From NCBI RefSeq assembly GCF_905115235.1, contig NC_051852.1, forward strand, positions 150,522,027-150,586,026: a DNA stretch of 64,000 bases. The letters are read 5' to 3'. Below the pieces are notes generated by a model, which saw only the letters and a program-made list of their open reading frames with translations, made no database searches and was not told the DNA's origin. The DNA is from Hermetia illucens. Taxonomy: Eukaryota; Arthropoda; Insecta; Diptera; Stratiomyidae. The translations under genes were made by a program, and so were the position numbers. This document shows positions 20,340-31,351 of the stretch, in pieces (position 1 is the first letter of the stretch; every line of letters starts with the position of its first letter).

Positions 20340-22640
20340 ATAATCAATTGCCCTTCAGACAAGTAAGCATTTCTCCAATTAGGCTTTCCGTTGCTATCAT
20401 TTTTCCCAATAATTGCCTTGATAATTTAGGGTAACAGAAAGCGACATGCTCCAGATCCTCCGAGATACCGTCACAACTGGGGCAACTAGGTGAACTTGCG
20501 CATTTTGAGTCTATATATATATTGGCGGTATCCATCATGATCTATGAAAAATTGCGTGAGATTTGTGTGTGCTTTATCTGCGTCCAAACCTTGTTGTTAG
20601 GAATCCGCCAGTTGGTAAATTGAACCGTGTTTGTTATGGACGCGTGTCATCTTATTGTCCAAAATATCGATTAGCATTATTCTAGGTAAGATGTGTTGTT
20701 TAATGCGGTCCTGAAACCGTAGCACATTTTCAAGGCGATATTCTAGTAAACTGTACTCATCTTTTGAGTATTGCATGTAGAATTGGCGTTGCGCGGTATT
20801 GACTTATCACTCAAGCTATAAGCATCCCCTGCTGGATGCGAGCCTAGAACAGTTGACATTATTCTTTCAAGGGACATTCTGATATTGGATATTGAAGGCC
20901 CTAATGTAAACATATTGCAAATGCCATCTCCTAGTTTTGAAGTATATGGAGTGGCAGTAAAGCTGTTGGTGTTGATCCAGCAGCCGTTCCTCATATTTTA
21001 TGCCTCATTTTGAGTACCAATCCACGTTTACGACCTGGAACATAACTACCTTTTTATCGCCCTAGGTATCGATAGCTGGGGTAATTATAAGGTGGAAATG
21101 ATAAGAAGTAGGTCAAATCTCAAAAAAGAGCGCAGACTATATCGTTATATACCATGTAATCGTCCTAGCTAGAACTACATAGGGCAGAACAGTAGAGGAA
21201 GAGCGCAAGCTTCTCAAAAAGGCTTGCAGAAGGCTCCAATTCCAATTTCAGCAAACGCAAAACGATGGTGCGAATGTGTGGTCGCCGCGCTATGATACAT
21301 TGGGATTTTGTACAATTTGAAGTTTAGACACGTTTAGTCTTGGAAGATCAACCTCATTATGCTTTGTACCTATTTCCCCTCCATATTTATTTAGTCATTC
21401 TCCGAAACAAAGCATGACAATAGAGGTATCCCCCACTTTTTTTGGTAATCGTCACCAGTAAAACCTTATCTATCATAATTAAAAATTACTAAGCTTAAAT
21501 AAAGTATTGATATATGACCATTAGTATCTTAAAAATTTGGAAAAGTCCAGAGATAGTTAGAGCCGTAGCCACCTGAATTTAACCAAATTTAAATCGATTT
21601 ATTCTAGCGAAAGGTTGATAAATAAACAATAGGTTTACTATTTATACTTGACAGCGATTTTCAGATGCAATTAAAATCTGCATGCGCGTCTTATTTTTAT
21701 CTTGAAATCTGTTACATTTGATATGCACAGATTAACATTTGAAGGTTTTGTTGGAAAAAAGTGTTATTCAAATTGGCTCACTATCTGTCTGTCTGACTGT
21801 CTGCCCGTTCGTCTGTCTATTCGTCACTCCATAATCATAAAATTTGGGACAAATTTTGGGAAATTAAACCTCCATGCATGCATTATTTTATGTAGAGTTT
21901 ATTCAATTAGGGAGGGTAAAAATTCCTTTCGGCGGAAGTAGTCAACTGGAGTATCAAATGAATGTAGATTTTCATTGATACTTTTCCACGCAGGTATTAG
22001 TTCTAGCATTATTTGTAAAGGATAGGAGTGGTAGTAATTGTCCATTCTGCCCTTTGAAATACCCTCTAATCCGACATCTACATTTACTAGAAACTCCTTA
22101 TGTTCATTCTATAAGCAATTTTGCAGTAAGCACAATTCTAGAGGGTTTGGTGCAAATCTTACAGTTATTAATAGATTTATAAAAGATTAAAGGTTTCTCG
22201 TTCACTTGAATTTTTTGCCCCCTAAGATATCATACTTAATAAGTTAGTATCATGCTAAAATGAATAGCTATAAATGTAAAAAATAAGATATATACAAAAC
22301 CTTTCTTATCTGAAGCACCTAGCTTCCGGTTTTTGGGTTATTTTCTTTGCAGGGAGACTTATTTTTTTTTGTGCTGTTTAGGGGCTTTTCACAATATTAT
22401 GCTTGCTCATCCTTGTGACATAATAACCTCGCTCTTATGTTCCTCAATAGGTTCATTTTTCTTAAAGATACAAACATATTTCCTTAGTGTTTATGTACAT
22501 TTTTCCTGAAATCAAACACCGAAAATCCCATAATAAATTCATCAGATTTAATCAGTTTGGGAAAATTGGCGCACGATAAAAATTTTCCCTCATTAATGTA
22601 ATATTTACGTCATAATTGCAAACAATTTGTATGGCTACTG
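20340..22640. other. Unit B sequence upstream of astacin gene B
   Basis: Homologous to 4620-6960 of unit A: an R1-like LINE end on the minus strand (20538-20344, with PSCPSCDGISEDLEHVAFC), unassigned DNA to 21700, the CTGTCTG-rich repeat at 21780-22010, then AT-rich promoter-distal sequence. No host gene seen. Confidence 0.6.
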
Positions 22641-22683
22641 AGAGTATTTAAACTCCCTTGTTTGGGTGGATGAACCATCAGTT
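22600..22683 (+). promoter_or_regulatory. Core promoter of astacin gene B
   Basis: TATTTAA at 22645-22651 and TCAGTT at 22678-22683, same spacing as in gene A, preceded by the conserved 'cataattgcaaacaatttg' block. A start-like codon frame beginning upstream at 22666 precedes the predicted transcription start and is not used. Confidence 0.7.
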
Positions 22684-22710
22684 GTTGAATTCACTTCTAA
22701 CGGCTTCAGG

Positions 22711-23629
22711 ATGTTCAAGCTTTGTATTTTTGCATTATTGGTTTTGGCTGTCACAGCCAATCCCGTTCAAAGGACTCCAACCATGGCTGAGAGGAGACTT
22801 GAAGAGGCTGGGTTCTTTGAAGGTGATATGCGTTTCCCTCCTGGAAGGAATGCTTTGGTTAACACTGCCACACGTTGGACCTCAAAAACTGTCTATTACC
22901 AAATTGACGGTGCTTTCTGTGAGTAATATTTGAAGACCATTATCTGTGGATTGAGTAGATGATTGCAATAGTAACCTTATGATTTACCGCAGCCGCTGCA
23001 GAAAAGAATACCATCATTGGTGCTCTCAACGCTATCCAATCTGCCACCTGTGTGAAATTCGTTGCTAGGTCCAACCAAGCTAACTATGTTTACGTTACCG
23101 TAAGTGGAGTATTGTATTCTTAGATAGCTTAATTGATGACTGACCTCAAGGTCTCCTTGTATTTCAGTCCCCCATGCTTGATTAACTTTTACTATAAATA
23201 TGACTTACCTCTGTTTTACAGCGTGAAAATTCTGGATGCTGGTCTTATGTTGGCATGTTGAAGGGACGTCAACAACTGAACTTGCAAGGAAACGGTTGTG
23301 TTTATCATGGAACTGCTATCCACGAATTCTTGCATGCTCTTGGTGTTCATCATCAACAAAGTGCTTCAGACCGTGACAACTATGTTACCATCCAATATGC
23401 TAATATCCAATCTGGAACTGAAGGAAACTTCGACAAATACTCCAGCAGTTACGTCACCGACTTCGGTATTGGTTACGATTATGGAAGTATTATGCACTAC
23501 GATGCCTATGCCTTCAGCAAGAACGGCCAAAAGACCATTGTGACCAAGGACTCCAGTGCCACAATTGGACAACGTAATGGATTGAGCTCCAAGGATATTG
23601 CTAAGATCAAGGCTATGTACAGCTGTTAA
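22711..23629 (+). CDS. Astacin-type secreted zinc metalloprotease B
   Basis: Exons 22711-22918, 22993-23099 and 23222-23629 encode 240 residues identical to those of gene A, so all catalytic, Met-turn and cysteine positions are the same. Nucleotide differences are silent. Intron 1 (74 bp) closely resembles that of gene C, not A; intron 2 (122 bp) resembles that of A but with a deletion of about 23 bp. An AATAAA lies about 30 bases after the stop. Identity at protein level with silent drift suggests purifying selection or recent homogenisation. Confidence 0.95.
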
Positions 23630-23689
23630 AGCAATTGGTTGTGATCATGATGATTTGATGAATAAAGACTGACACAGTCGTGCAAAAGA

Positions 23690-24822
23690 GGGCCTTTTAC
23701 GAATATTTGTTATGCAGGGTAACAAGCGTTGTAGCTTCTTTTGTGAAAACAATCTTTGCAGAAAACCGTGGCAGTAAGAGGTAAGAAGGTAACAAGCCAG
23801 AATACCTGGAACTTGGTGCCTTGGGTATAAGGTTTTTTTGGTCATCTTATGTGCGGCACTTTCTATGTATGTTTTTCAATTCACACATCCAAAATAATCC
23901 TTTATAAATTGTCAAACCCCAGGGTGTACATATTAAGGATATACTAAGTTAGTTTAGTTTAGTGGGGGAAGCCGCAACCCCAAGCACTCAACCTTTTGCT
24001 AGGCAGATTGCAGTATCACCGGAGATCGTCCATTTATTAGGATCTACCGCAGGATTTTTCGACTTTCAGAATATTCCCCTGGGACAGAAACTGAGCAGAC
24101 TCTTCGTTGAAGAAAACCTTATCAAGGTATGTTCGTGTTGGGCTAGAGGAGACCGGGCTGTAAATGAATTGCGGAGCCATCGTTCTCCTCACATTGGCCT
24201 CACCAGTGTGGATCCAAACCCTTCGCGAGCCCGTTCATCAGCTTCCTAAATACCAGTGGCGTTCGAGTCTGGCACCCACATTAAGAATGTTCAGCCTGCT
24301 AAGTTTCAGGAGATCCTGATGGCAATTCCATACCAACTGCTTGACATGTCGAATGATTTGAATAGTGCCATCCCTCAATTTTTATGGCAAACGTTCTCCT
24401 GGTACTAATGAAATGGTATTATGTCTCCGGTTGGAATATAGTCGTCATTTTTTCAAGAGCTCCCCTGTCCCTGATCCGTCTTCCATGACTAATCCGACGG
24501 AGTATGTATTTGCAAAGATGAATGTGGAAACCATATGACCGGCAGGTATTAGAGCTAGGCCAGAGCGCCACTTGTTTTCCAGATGAGGGCATGACCGTAT
24601 AATTAGCCGCCTTTCCACGCGCCAATGCCAACAATTGTTGGCGTAGAAATCATTTCGATTCAGCTAGTGTCGACCATTTCCCTAAAGTTCTAGATGGCAT
24701 ATACTCTATATATACCATGCTTCTGCTATTTTTGAATGGTATTCCTACAACAGCATTATTTCAAGTAACTTTACTTGGAGATTAGATTTTCGTCGGCTGC
24801 TTGTAGTCTAGTCAAAAATTAA
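23690..24822. other. Unit B spacer, including about 220 bp absent from A and C
   Basis: Mostly shared with A and C. At about 24612-24818 extra DNA is present, containing the perfect 16-bp palindrome 'gccaacaattgttggc' (near 24627). Because this copy alone keeps the complete TTAA-flanked left end of the fold-back element that follows, the extra DNA is more likely ancestral and deleted in A and C. No gene seen. Confidence 0.5.
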
Positions 24823-24928
24823 TAGACAAGGGGTAGCTTCCGCCGAACTACAATAGTTTGGAGGAAGCTACCATATATTTACATTTAAGACCAAAAATTA
24901 TAGTTTAGAGGAAGCAAACTCTTGTCTA
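24823..24928. mobile_element. Small TTAA-flanked fold-back element (MITE-like)
   Basis: A 106-bp element bounded by TTAA at 24819-24822 and 24929-24932. Its ends are inverted repeats: left TAGACAAGGGGTAGCTTCC, right (reverse complement) TAGACAAGAGTTTGCTTCC, continuing for about 28 bp. Internally a second hairpin is formed by 'gaactacaatagtttgg'. TTAA duplications are typical of piggyBac-type elements, so a non-autonomous piggyBac-like MITE is possible. Truncated copies lie at about 8953-9054 and 38213-38310. Confidence 0.55.
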
Positions 24929-24933
24929 TTAAC

Positions 24934-25450
24934 TTGACTTGTCTGTGATCTTCTTCTCCCCTTCAGATTTAGGACAATATGAAGACTTGTTCAAGTCGTT
25001 AGTGCACGTTGAAAATGGCTGCGTTGCGTGTGTTATAAGATGCAGGACGGCAGGCGATGTCGTTATCGGTGGAGCAGACCATCAGACCCGACAAAAGTTT
25101 AAAAAATGTGCATAAATCCAGATAGGATCTACTCTATTGAACGAAGGGGAGGTTCAAAAAACGGAGGTGAGAGGGGTAGACCACACGAGGGAAACTTTTC
25201 TTAGAGAAGAGGGAACGGGTGAATTTACTTTGCACATTTTCAAGGGCAAGACGACCACAGTTACGGGAAGGTGACCAGATCACGGAACAGTACTCCTCAC
25301 GAGGGAGTTGAAGAGAGCTAAGGAAGGTTGGAGGAGGTCAAAATCAGAGGAGGAATGAAATATAAAACCTGATAATTTGCTACTCGATTACTGACTTCGA
25401 GGTGCTAGGTGTCGAGGCGGAGCTTATTGTCGAATGTGACTCCGAAGTTG
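24934..25450. other. Unassigned spacer of unit B
   Basis: Homologous to 9060-9520 and 38320-38800. No recognisable gene or element. Confidence 0.4.
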
Positions 25451-25451
25451 T

Positions 25452-25745
25452 GAGTGGAATAGATGATTGGTTAGAGCACAAGGCTGTCGGACGGAAGATA
25501 GTCGTTCAAATCTCACTGGTGGCAGTGGGGTTAGTATCGTGATTTAGCGTCGGATGTCAGTCAACTCAGCTGTGGATGAGTACCTGAGTCAAACCAGGGT
25601 AATAATCTCGGGCGAACTCACATTGCCTCCTATAAGGTACTGTAATCCTGTAGTATACCGTTACGGTCTTGAATGAAGTGCTCTAACACACTTCGAGGCC
25701 CTGATCCAATTGGATTTTTGCGCCAACGATTGCTGTTATTATTCA
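25452..25745 (+). mobile_element. tRNA-derived SINE, copy in unit B
   Basis: Same insertion as at 9522-9808 and 38808-39088, sharing the junction with the LINE fragment on its right. This copy keeps the middle phrase 'gtatcgtgatttagcgtcgg' that is lost from the A and C copies and that is present in the intact SINE at 59523. Confidence 0.8.
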
Positions 25746-26170
25746 GGAATGCCCGTTGAGAGTAGGAGAAGAAAGTGGCTGAAGATTTAAGCGGATAGCA
25801 CATAGAGTGATACTTTCTGATGTTTAGCGCTAAAATATTAGCAGAGCACGAACGAACCAGAATGTCTAGGACAGATGGAAGGAAAAGATAGTCCATAGGC
25901 GACGATTTAGCGGAAAACAGCTTAAGGTCGTCGGCATACAGCAAACAGGTACAATCAAGGAGGTAAATGATAAAAAATAAAAATATTAAAGGACCCAGAC
26001 AAAATCCCCCCGGTTGAACTACCTTCATCGGGGTGCTCTGAGTTGGCGAGGAGGTAAACGGGCAGCAACCTTGTCAACTAAATCAACATCAAGTGTGGTG
26101 ACACTGGAAGCGGAGTATTCACACTGACTTATTGATCGTGATGCAGTAAGCCAATTTTCCAAGGTCTTGG
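25746..26170 (-). pseudogene. Jockey-like LINE reverse transcriptase fragment, unit B
   Basis: Minus-strand frame 26028-25630 with GPLIFLFFIIYLLD, LLYADDLKLFSAKSS and LALNIRKYHSMCYPLKSS, then antisense SINE. Counterpart of 10225-9692. Confidence 0.78.
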
Positions 26171-26930
26171 GCGATCAGACTCGAATCTGCATGGGGACTC
26201 ATCTAAAGAATCCTTCGCCACGACGCCACACCAGAAGTTATCTGGTGCCATGGGAGTCGGGATAATCTCTGAATTCATATGCCTCCCGAGAATTAATAGT
26301 AATTATCCACAGTTAAGCCACTTGGTATGGGGCTATCCGGAGACAGCATTTATCATTGTTGAGTCTCATTAATAAATGGAGTTTGAAGTTTGGAACTTCT
26401 ACCTCTAAATAACGGAGTTGGGTGAATGGTTACCAAGGCCAAGCGTTCTAAGGAATGATTAGCTCTTAGATGGGTAACACGGGCAAATTTCGGTTTAGCT
26501 TTTTGGCGTCTCGTTTTCCTCATGTTTCAGAAGCTCTTGAAATTTCAGCAGCTCTACTGGCTGACAGCTGCCGTGCATGTCTAGTTGAAATTGCAATGTT
26601 CGATTTTATGGGTGGCATTTGCAATAATTTTCAGAATTTCAGTCCCCTCTCTAGAATGGTTGAAATTTTACGATGGGGGGAGGGAAGGCTTTCCCTCTTT
26701 ACACTTAATGAAAAATTGGGACGATTGAAAAATTGCAGCGAATTCTCAAGGAATGAGAAAATTTCGATGCCACCGGATTAAACTCTATAAAAAATTTGGG
26801 AGGCATTTTGAATTATGGGGTCTATAATTATCAAAGCACGTTTAAAAATCCAGCGGGGCGCTGCAATGAAGTATAGAATTCTATTTTTCCAGAAGGGTGT
26901 CGGAAACTAGTTCAAAACGCGCCGTTTCGT
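26170..26930. other. Unassigned spacer of unit B
   Basis: Homologous to 10260-10968. The frame 26470-26781 (+) is a shifted-length version of the one at 10531 and is not called. Confidence 0.4.
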
Positions 26931-26934
26931 ATCC

Positions 26935-27695
26935 AGGCCACAGGTTTTTTTTTTGTTCGTGCACGAAGGTGGAAAATCTTAGAAAGACACGTCCGCCCCA
27001 AGTCCGCCACGCAAACGCTGGAGCTACAGCGGGCGCGTGCGGGATTCGCACCTACTAGAAACCACCCCCGGTCTATTAGTTCGCGGGGTAGGTTTGCTCG
27101 TGGGCACTCGTCCTTTTCCTCCTTTCGGCTTTCCTTCTTTTTTGTTCTTTCAGTAACTCCTCCTGTGTTTTCACGATTGCGGAGCAAACTATAAGCCAGT
27201 TCTCCTCGGACCTCAGCATCTCCGCAACTAAGTTTTCCGGGCTCACGCTCCTGCCTAACACTTAGTTTGGGCTCCTCCTCTCCATTGCAAATCTTGGACA
27301 GTGAAACAGCACATGCTCTGGGTCCTCCGGTATTCCACTGCATCTAAGACTATTCGCAACGGCGCAGATACTGCTTGTAGCAACCACCGTGTCTAGTGAG
27401 GAATTAGGTAATGTGGTACTTGGTCTCCCCATGTTTCTCCTTAAGCCACACCCTAATGTTTGGAATGAGCCTGTGCGTCTACCGAACTTTAGTAGTCTCG
27501 TTCGATTTGTGTTGCCAGAGATCATGCGTCTCTGACCTTTCTGCATTTCTACGCTCAGTGTAGCCCTCCATACGCCTTGCATGGTATAGCACGCTCATTT
27601 CTTTAGCCAGAATATCGACGGGGTGCTACCCCGGATGTGACAATTTACTCTTTGGGGCCCTCAGCTGACCCGTACCAGGGAGTCCTTTCTGAAAG
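26935..27695 (-). mobile_element. R1-like LINE fragment, unit B
   Basis: Counterpart of 10970-11942 with the same 5' junction ('gaaaggtaggtaggtaattt' at 27689-27708) but a larger internal deletion near 27612. The ORF2 end is readable: CSGIPEDPEHVLFHCPRFA and SPENLVAEMLRSEENWL. Confidence 0.8.
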
Positions 27696-28078
27696 GTAGG
27701 TAGGTAATTTTTTGTTAATACAAAAGTACAGAATTAACAAAAACTTGAAATTTTAAAAGTGAAATTTCCCCTCATACCTATTAATTCCAAATTATGGTTT
27801 ACTTATTATGCTCTGATTTTAGCTCTCATTTTAAAGGGTGTCCCTCATCGTTCCTTTCTTGAAATAGCAAAACATCTTTTAAATTTCTTTATATTTTGAT
27901 GTTCTATTGGAAATCTGTTGTTAATCTATTTAAATGTTTATTCAATAAATGCACTTCCTTGGCATGTGAAAGAAATAAAATAGAATGAATTTTCTAAGAC
28001 TAGAAAATGTGCTAATGTAGACTTCAAAGAAAATTGACGTATTGTCAGAAAATTCTTTATTTACATAAGTGAATGTAC

Positions 28079-28452
28079 AAACCTCTTTGGCGCCTTCAAG
28101 TCATAATCTTCAGTGATGCATAAATGGGAGTTTCTTAAATAGATGAATAAGGGTCAGTCATCTTTAACAAAGGGGATGATGTTAGAATGTTGGTGTGCCA
28201 AGAGCTGTGCATGGGGAAAAAGCATGCAGATGGATTGGATTGGGTTTACGCTATAGAAATGACTGCGAAACCAAGTGTTACTACTTTTTGAACGCTCGAA
28301 TGTCAGATCTATGCTATTGCTACAGGATGTCTTGTCCTGCAGACCAGCAGTTTAGATTTACAGTTGAAGATAAACCAGGAGGCATCAAGAAAATTATTCA
28401 CGATAGTTTGGAAGCACTTTTTGAAACATTGGCTTCAAACGACCTGAAGTAA
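28079..28452 (+). other. Duplicated coding-like segment of unknown identity, unit B
   Basis: An 85-codon frame 28195-28452 ends with SCPADQQFRFTVEDKPGGIK and ALFETLASNDLK. A splice-acceptor-like 'cttgtcctgcag' sits at 28336-28347. Counterpart of 12330-12747; the terminal part of the leftmost copy is at 797-1045. Not recognised. Confidence 0.45.
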
Positions 28453-28843
28453 TGTAGTTATTGTTTTGAGTGCTTTGAGTAATGTAGTTCAGAGCCTTCA
28501 TTAACTTTTTCAGAGCCTTCCAAATTTTTTCAGAGTCCACGATATTCTTGAGTGACAATAGCGGCCCGGTGTCTATTTGCATAACTGCTCTGTGTTTGGC
28601 GAACCTTAGGCAGTTAAAAATAACACGCTTTGCATCCACCGAAATTACCTCGCAAGTTGGGTAATATGGAGAGTGATTACATCCGAAGCGGTGAAGGTAT
28701 ACACGATATCATCCATGCCTCGTCGAAGCTAACTTCACCGTGGTTTTGTTTAATCCATCCTGCCACATCTGGGATAATTCTATGAATCCAGCGTCCTTTA
28801 GGTGAATCATACCACCATTTTTGCCACTCTCAAATAGTTAGAT

Positions 28844-30350
28844 CATCATCATCATCAACGGGGCAACAATCGGTATCCGGCCCAGGCCTGCCTTAGCAAA
28901 ACTATGGATATTCCGGTTTTGCGCCGAGGTATACCAATTCGATATCCCTAAAAGCTGTCTGACATCTTGACCTACGCCGTCACACCATCATAGGCAGGGT
29001 CGGTCTCGTCTTCTTTTTCTACAATAGATATTGCCCTTATAGACTTTCTGGCTGGGTTATCCTCATTCATACGAATTAAGTGACCCATGCGCCGTATCCT
29101 GTTGAGCCGGACTTTATTCACAACCAGACGGTCATGGTATCGCTCATAGATTTCGTCGTTATGTAGGCTACGGAATCGTCCATCCTCATGTAGGGGGTCA
29201 AAAATTCTTCGGAGGATTCTTCTCTTTCTTGTTAAGAACCCAAGTCTCCGAAGAATACATGAGGACTGGCAAGATCATTGTCTTGTACAGTAAGAGCTAT
29301 GGTGAGACGTTTCGAGTGGAAGAGTTTTTGTAAGCTGAAATAGGCTCTGTTGACTGTCAACAACCGTGCGCGGATTTCGTCGTCATAGCTGTTTCAATTG
29401 GGGTTTTCGACCCTAGATAGGGAAAATGATCAACGGTCTCAAAGTTGTAGTCTCCTATTTTGGAGGTCGAAGCCCCAATTAATTGAAAAATATTGTTGTT
29501 TTATTTTTACAATTTATTTATTATTTCACTGCTGAAAATGAATCACAGATTTATCACTTAATTGTTCAAAGCAATTGTTATTTAGAGCAAATTTAATTTA
29601 AGCGAGTGTACGGCTTTAGAAGAATTTCCAGCTTCCTGCTGGTCGGTGGACAAGACCAGAGTGTCCGATTTGACAATTGTCAGGCTGTCAGCTGTTTCCA
29701 CTGCTATTGAATGCAGCAGTAGAGGTGAATTCACAATGGTGCTCAGGTTCGCGTATCCGATGTGCCGCCACACTATCTTTATTGTTCTTATTTGACCAGT
29801 ACGATTTGATGTCGCTTCTTTGTTCTTTGGTGCTGACGTTACCACCACGTACTTCGTCTTGCCTTCATTAAAGTAGAGCCCAAGATCTCATGCCACCTGC
29901 TCGATCTGGATGATGCTTGACCAGTACATCTGGGATTGTTCTTTTCGTAATGTCAATATCGACAGGATATGCCAGTAGTTAGATGGACTTGAAGAGGATC
30001 ATGCATTAACATTTGGATCGTGGATCATTTTTCCAGGCCCAGGTTAAAGAGGACGCATGACAGGACATCCCCTTTGTCTTAGAGCGTTGTTGATGTTGAA
30101 TGGTCTCGAGAGTGATCCTGCTTCGTTTATCTGTCCTCGCATATTGGTCAGAGTCAGCCTAGTCAGTCTTATCAGTTTCGTCGGGATACCGAGCTCTCTT
30201 ATGGCCGTGGGCAGTTTTACCTTCGCTATGCTATCACAGGTGGCCTTGAAGCCGTTGAAAAGATTATGCAACTGATGTCCATATTCCAATAGCTTTTCCA
30301 TCGCTTATCGCAGGGAGAAAATATCTCCACTTCGTTCTAATTGCCGACGA
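28844..30350 (-). mobile_element. RTE-like LINE, RT to 3' end
   Basis: Read leftward: RT block LGIPTKLIRLTRLTLTNMRG at 30300-30044, then KYVVVTSAPKNKE near 29830, QLIGASTSKIGDYNFETVDH near 29440-29480, YDDEIRARLLTVNRAYFSLQ, and RILRRIFDPLHEDGRFRS with VRLNRIRRMGHLIRMNE to the 3' end. The tail is the (ATG)n-type run at 28844-28858 (plus-strand 'atcatcatcatcatca'). Several stops and frame changes. About 360 bp at 29465-29830 interrupts the LINE (separate entry). 28452-28844 holds unassigned DNA. Confidence 0.8.
29465..29830. mobile_element. Unidentified insertion inside the RTE-like LINE
   Basis: Sequence between the LINE phrases APKNKE and QLIGAS is foreign to the family. It is AT-rich at its left end ('ttgttttatttttacaattt') with AATAAA-like signals on the minus strand, as a solo LTR or other short element might have. 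Clear terminal repeats or a target duplication were not found by eye. Confidence 0.35.
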
Positions 30351-30585
30351 TAGATGCAGGGCTCGCCGATGGCATATTTTGGGCCATAGATGCAACAAAC
30401 GGCGATTTGCTAGATGTCGATGCAGGCCATGCCGTGTTAACTTTTCAGTACCAAAGGTGCTAAACTTAGTACCAGTTGAATTTCATCAGTACCACAGTAC
30501 TTTTTATGTTAAATAGGTACTTTTCAGTACTTTTCAACAGTAACCACGGGGAGGTTAATATTTGGCAATATCACTTTTTATTTCT
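30350..30585. other. Spacer with a cluster of GTAC motifs
   Basis: Six GTAC sites, mostly as AGTACC or AGTACT, lie within about 85 bp at 30447-30530. No gene is seen. Confidence 0.4.
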
Positions 30586-31351
30586 TCTTCTTCTTTTTCT
30601 TCAGCCTTTGTCCCGTTCATAAGCTTGGTCGGCTCGTCGTGATGGGTTTCGCCATTTGGCTCTATCAAATGTCTGATCTGGATGCAATCTCGAGGCTTTC
30701 AAATCCCCATCCAGCGCATCAAGCCACCGTTATTTCAGCTTGCCTTTTGGTCGTTTACCATCGACTCGGATGTTCAGACCAATCTCGGAAAGTGAATTCT
30801 CGTTAACGCGAGCTACGTGACCATACCATCGAAGACGCCTCTCTCGCAATTTTTCCACGATCGCTGATATCCTCATTTCGGATGTAATTAAAACGTGTCA
30901 CGCCACTACTCCAACGCAACATCTTCGCTCCATTACCTCAAGACGCCGTTCATAGTCGTCTATGTTCATAGTCGTCTATGTTCGTTACGGCTTTTAGCAA
31001 GTCGATACAAATACAGGGTGACAGCGACTGCTTTCTTTGCTTCCCCGTTGGCCTTCTTATACATTTGCCAATTGGCCGGCGTTCTATCGTCGAGAAATTC
31101 GTGGTAGAGGCGTTTCTTTTCACGGACCTTAATTTTAACATCATCATTCCAAAGCCAAGTATCTCGGTTGACGTACCGCTTACCCGGCTTGGTGACCCCG
31201 AGGGTTGCAGAGGCCGCTTTGTGGATCTTGTCTCTCATTTGGTTCCACGATTCTTTCACATTCGTAATGGTCGGTAATCGTGTAAGTGAGATCATTTCTT
31301 CTTCGTTCCCACGAAATCGCCACCATTTAATGCGCGGCGGGCCAGTGCGTT

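Larger units (their letters stand above)
15475..28450 (+). repeat. Duplication unit B, split by a LINE (contains astacin gene B)
   Basis: 15475-15519 and 20280-28450 together align with unit A from 4510 to 12745. The 4.7-kb LOA-like LINE at 15520-20263 sits exactly at the point corresponding to 4560 in unit A and is flanked by 16-bp direct repeats, so it entered after the duplication. Compared with A and C, unit B keeps about 220 bp at 24612-24830 that both others lack. Confidence 0.88.

Noticed and set aside
22666-22710. An upstream in-frame start extending astacin B by 15 residues
   Set aside because: It begins at a GTG upstream of the predicted transcription start, and the downstream ATG starts a good signal peptide in all copies.
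29582-29848. An 88-codon minus-strand frame
   Set aside because: Its start is LINE sequence and the rest is the unidentified insertion, so it is a chance fusion.
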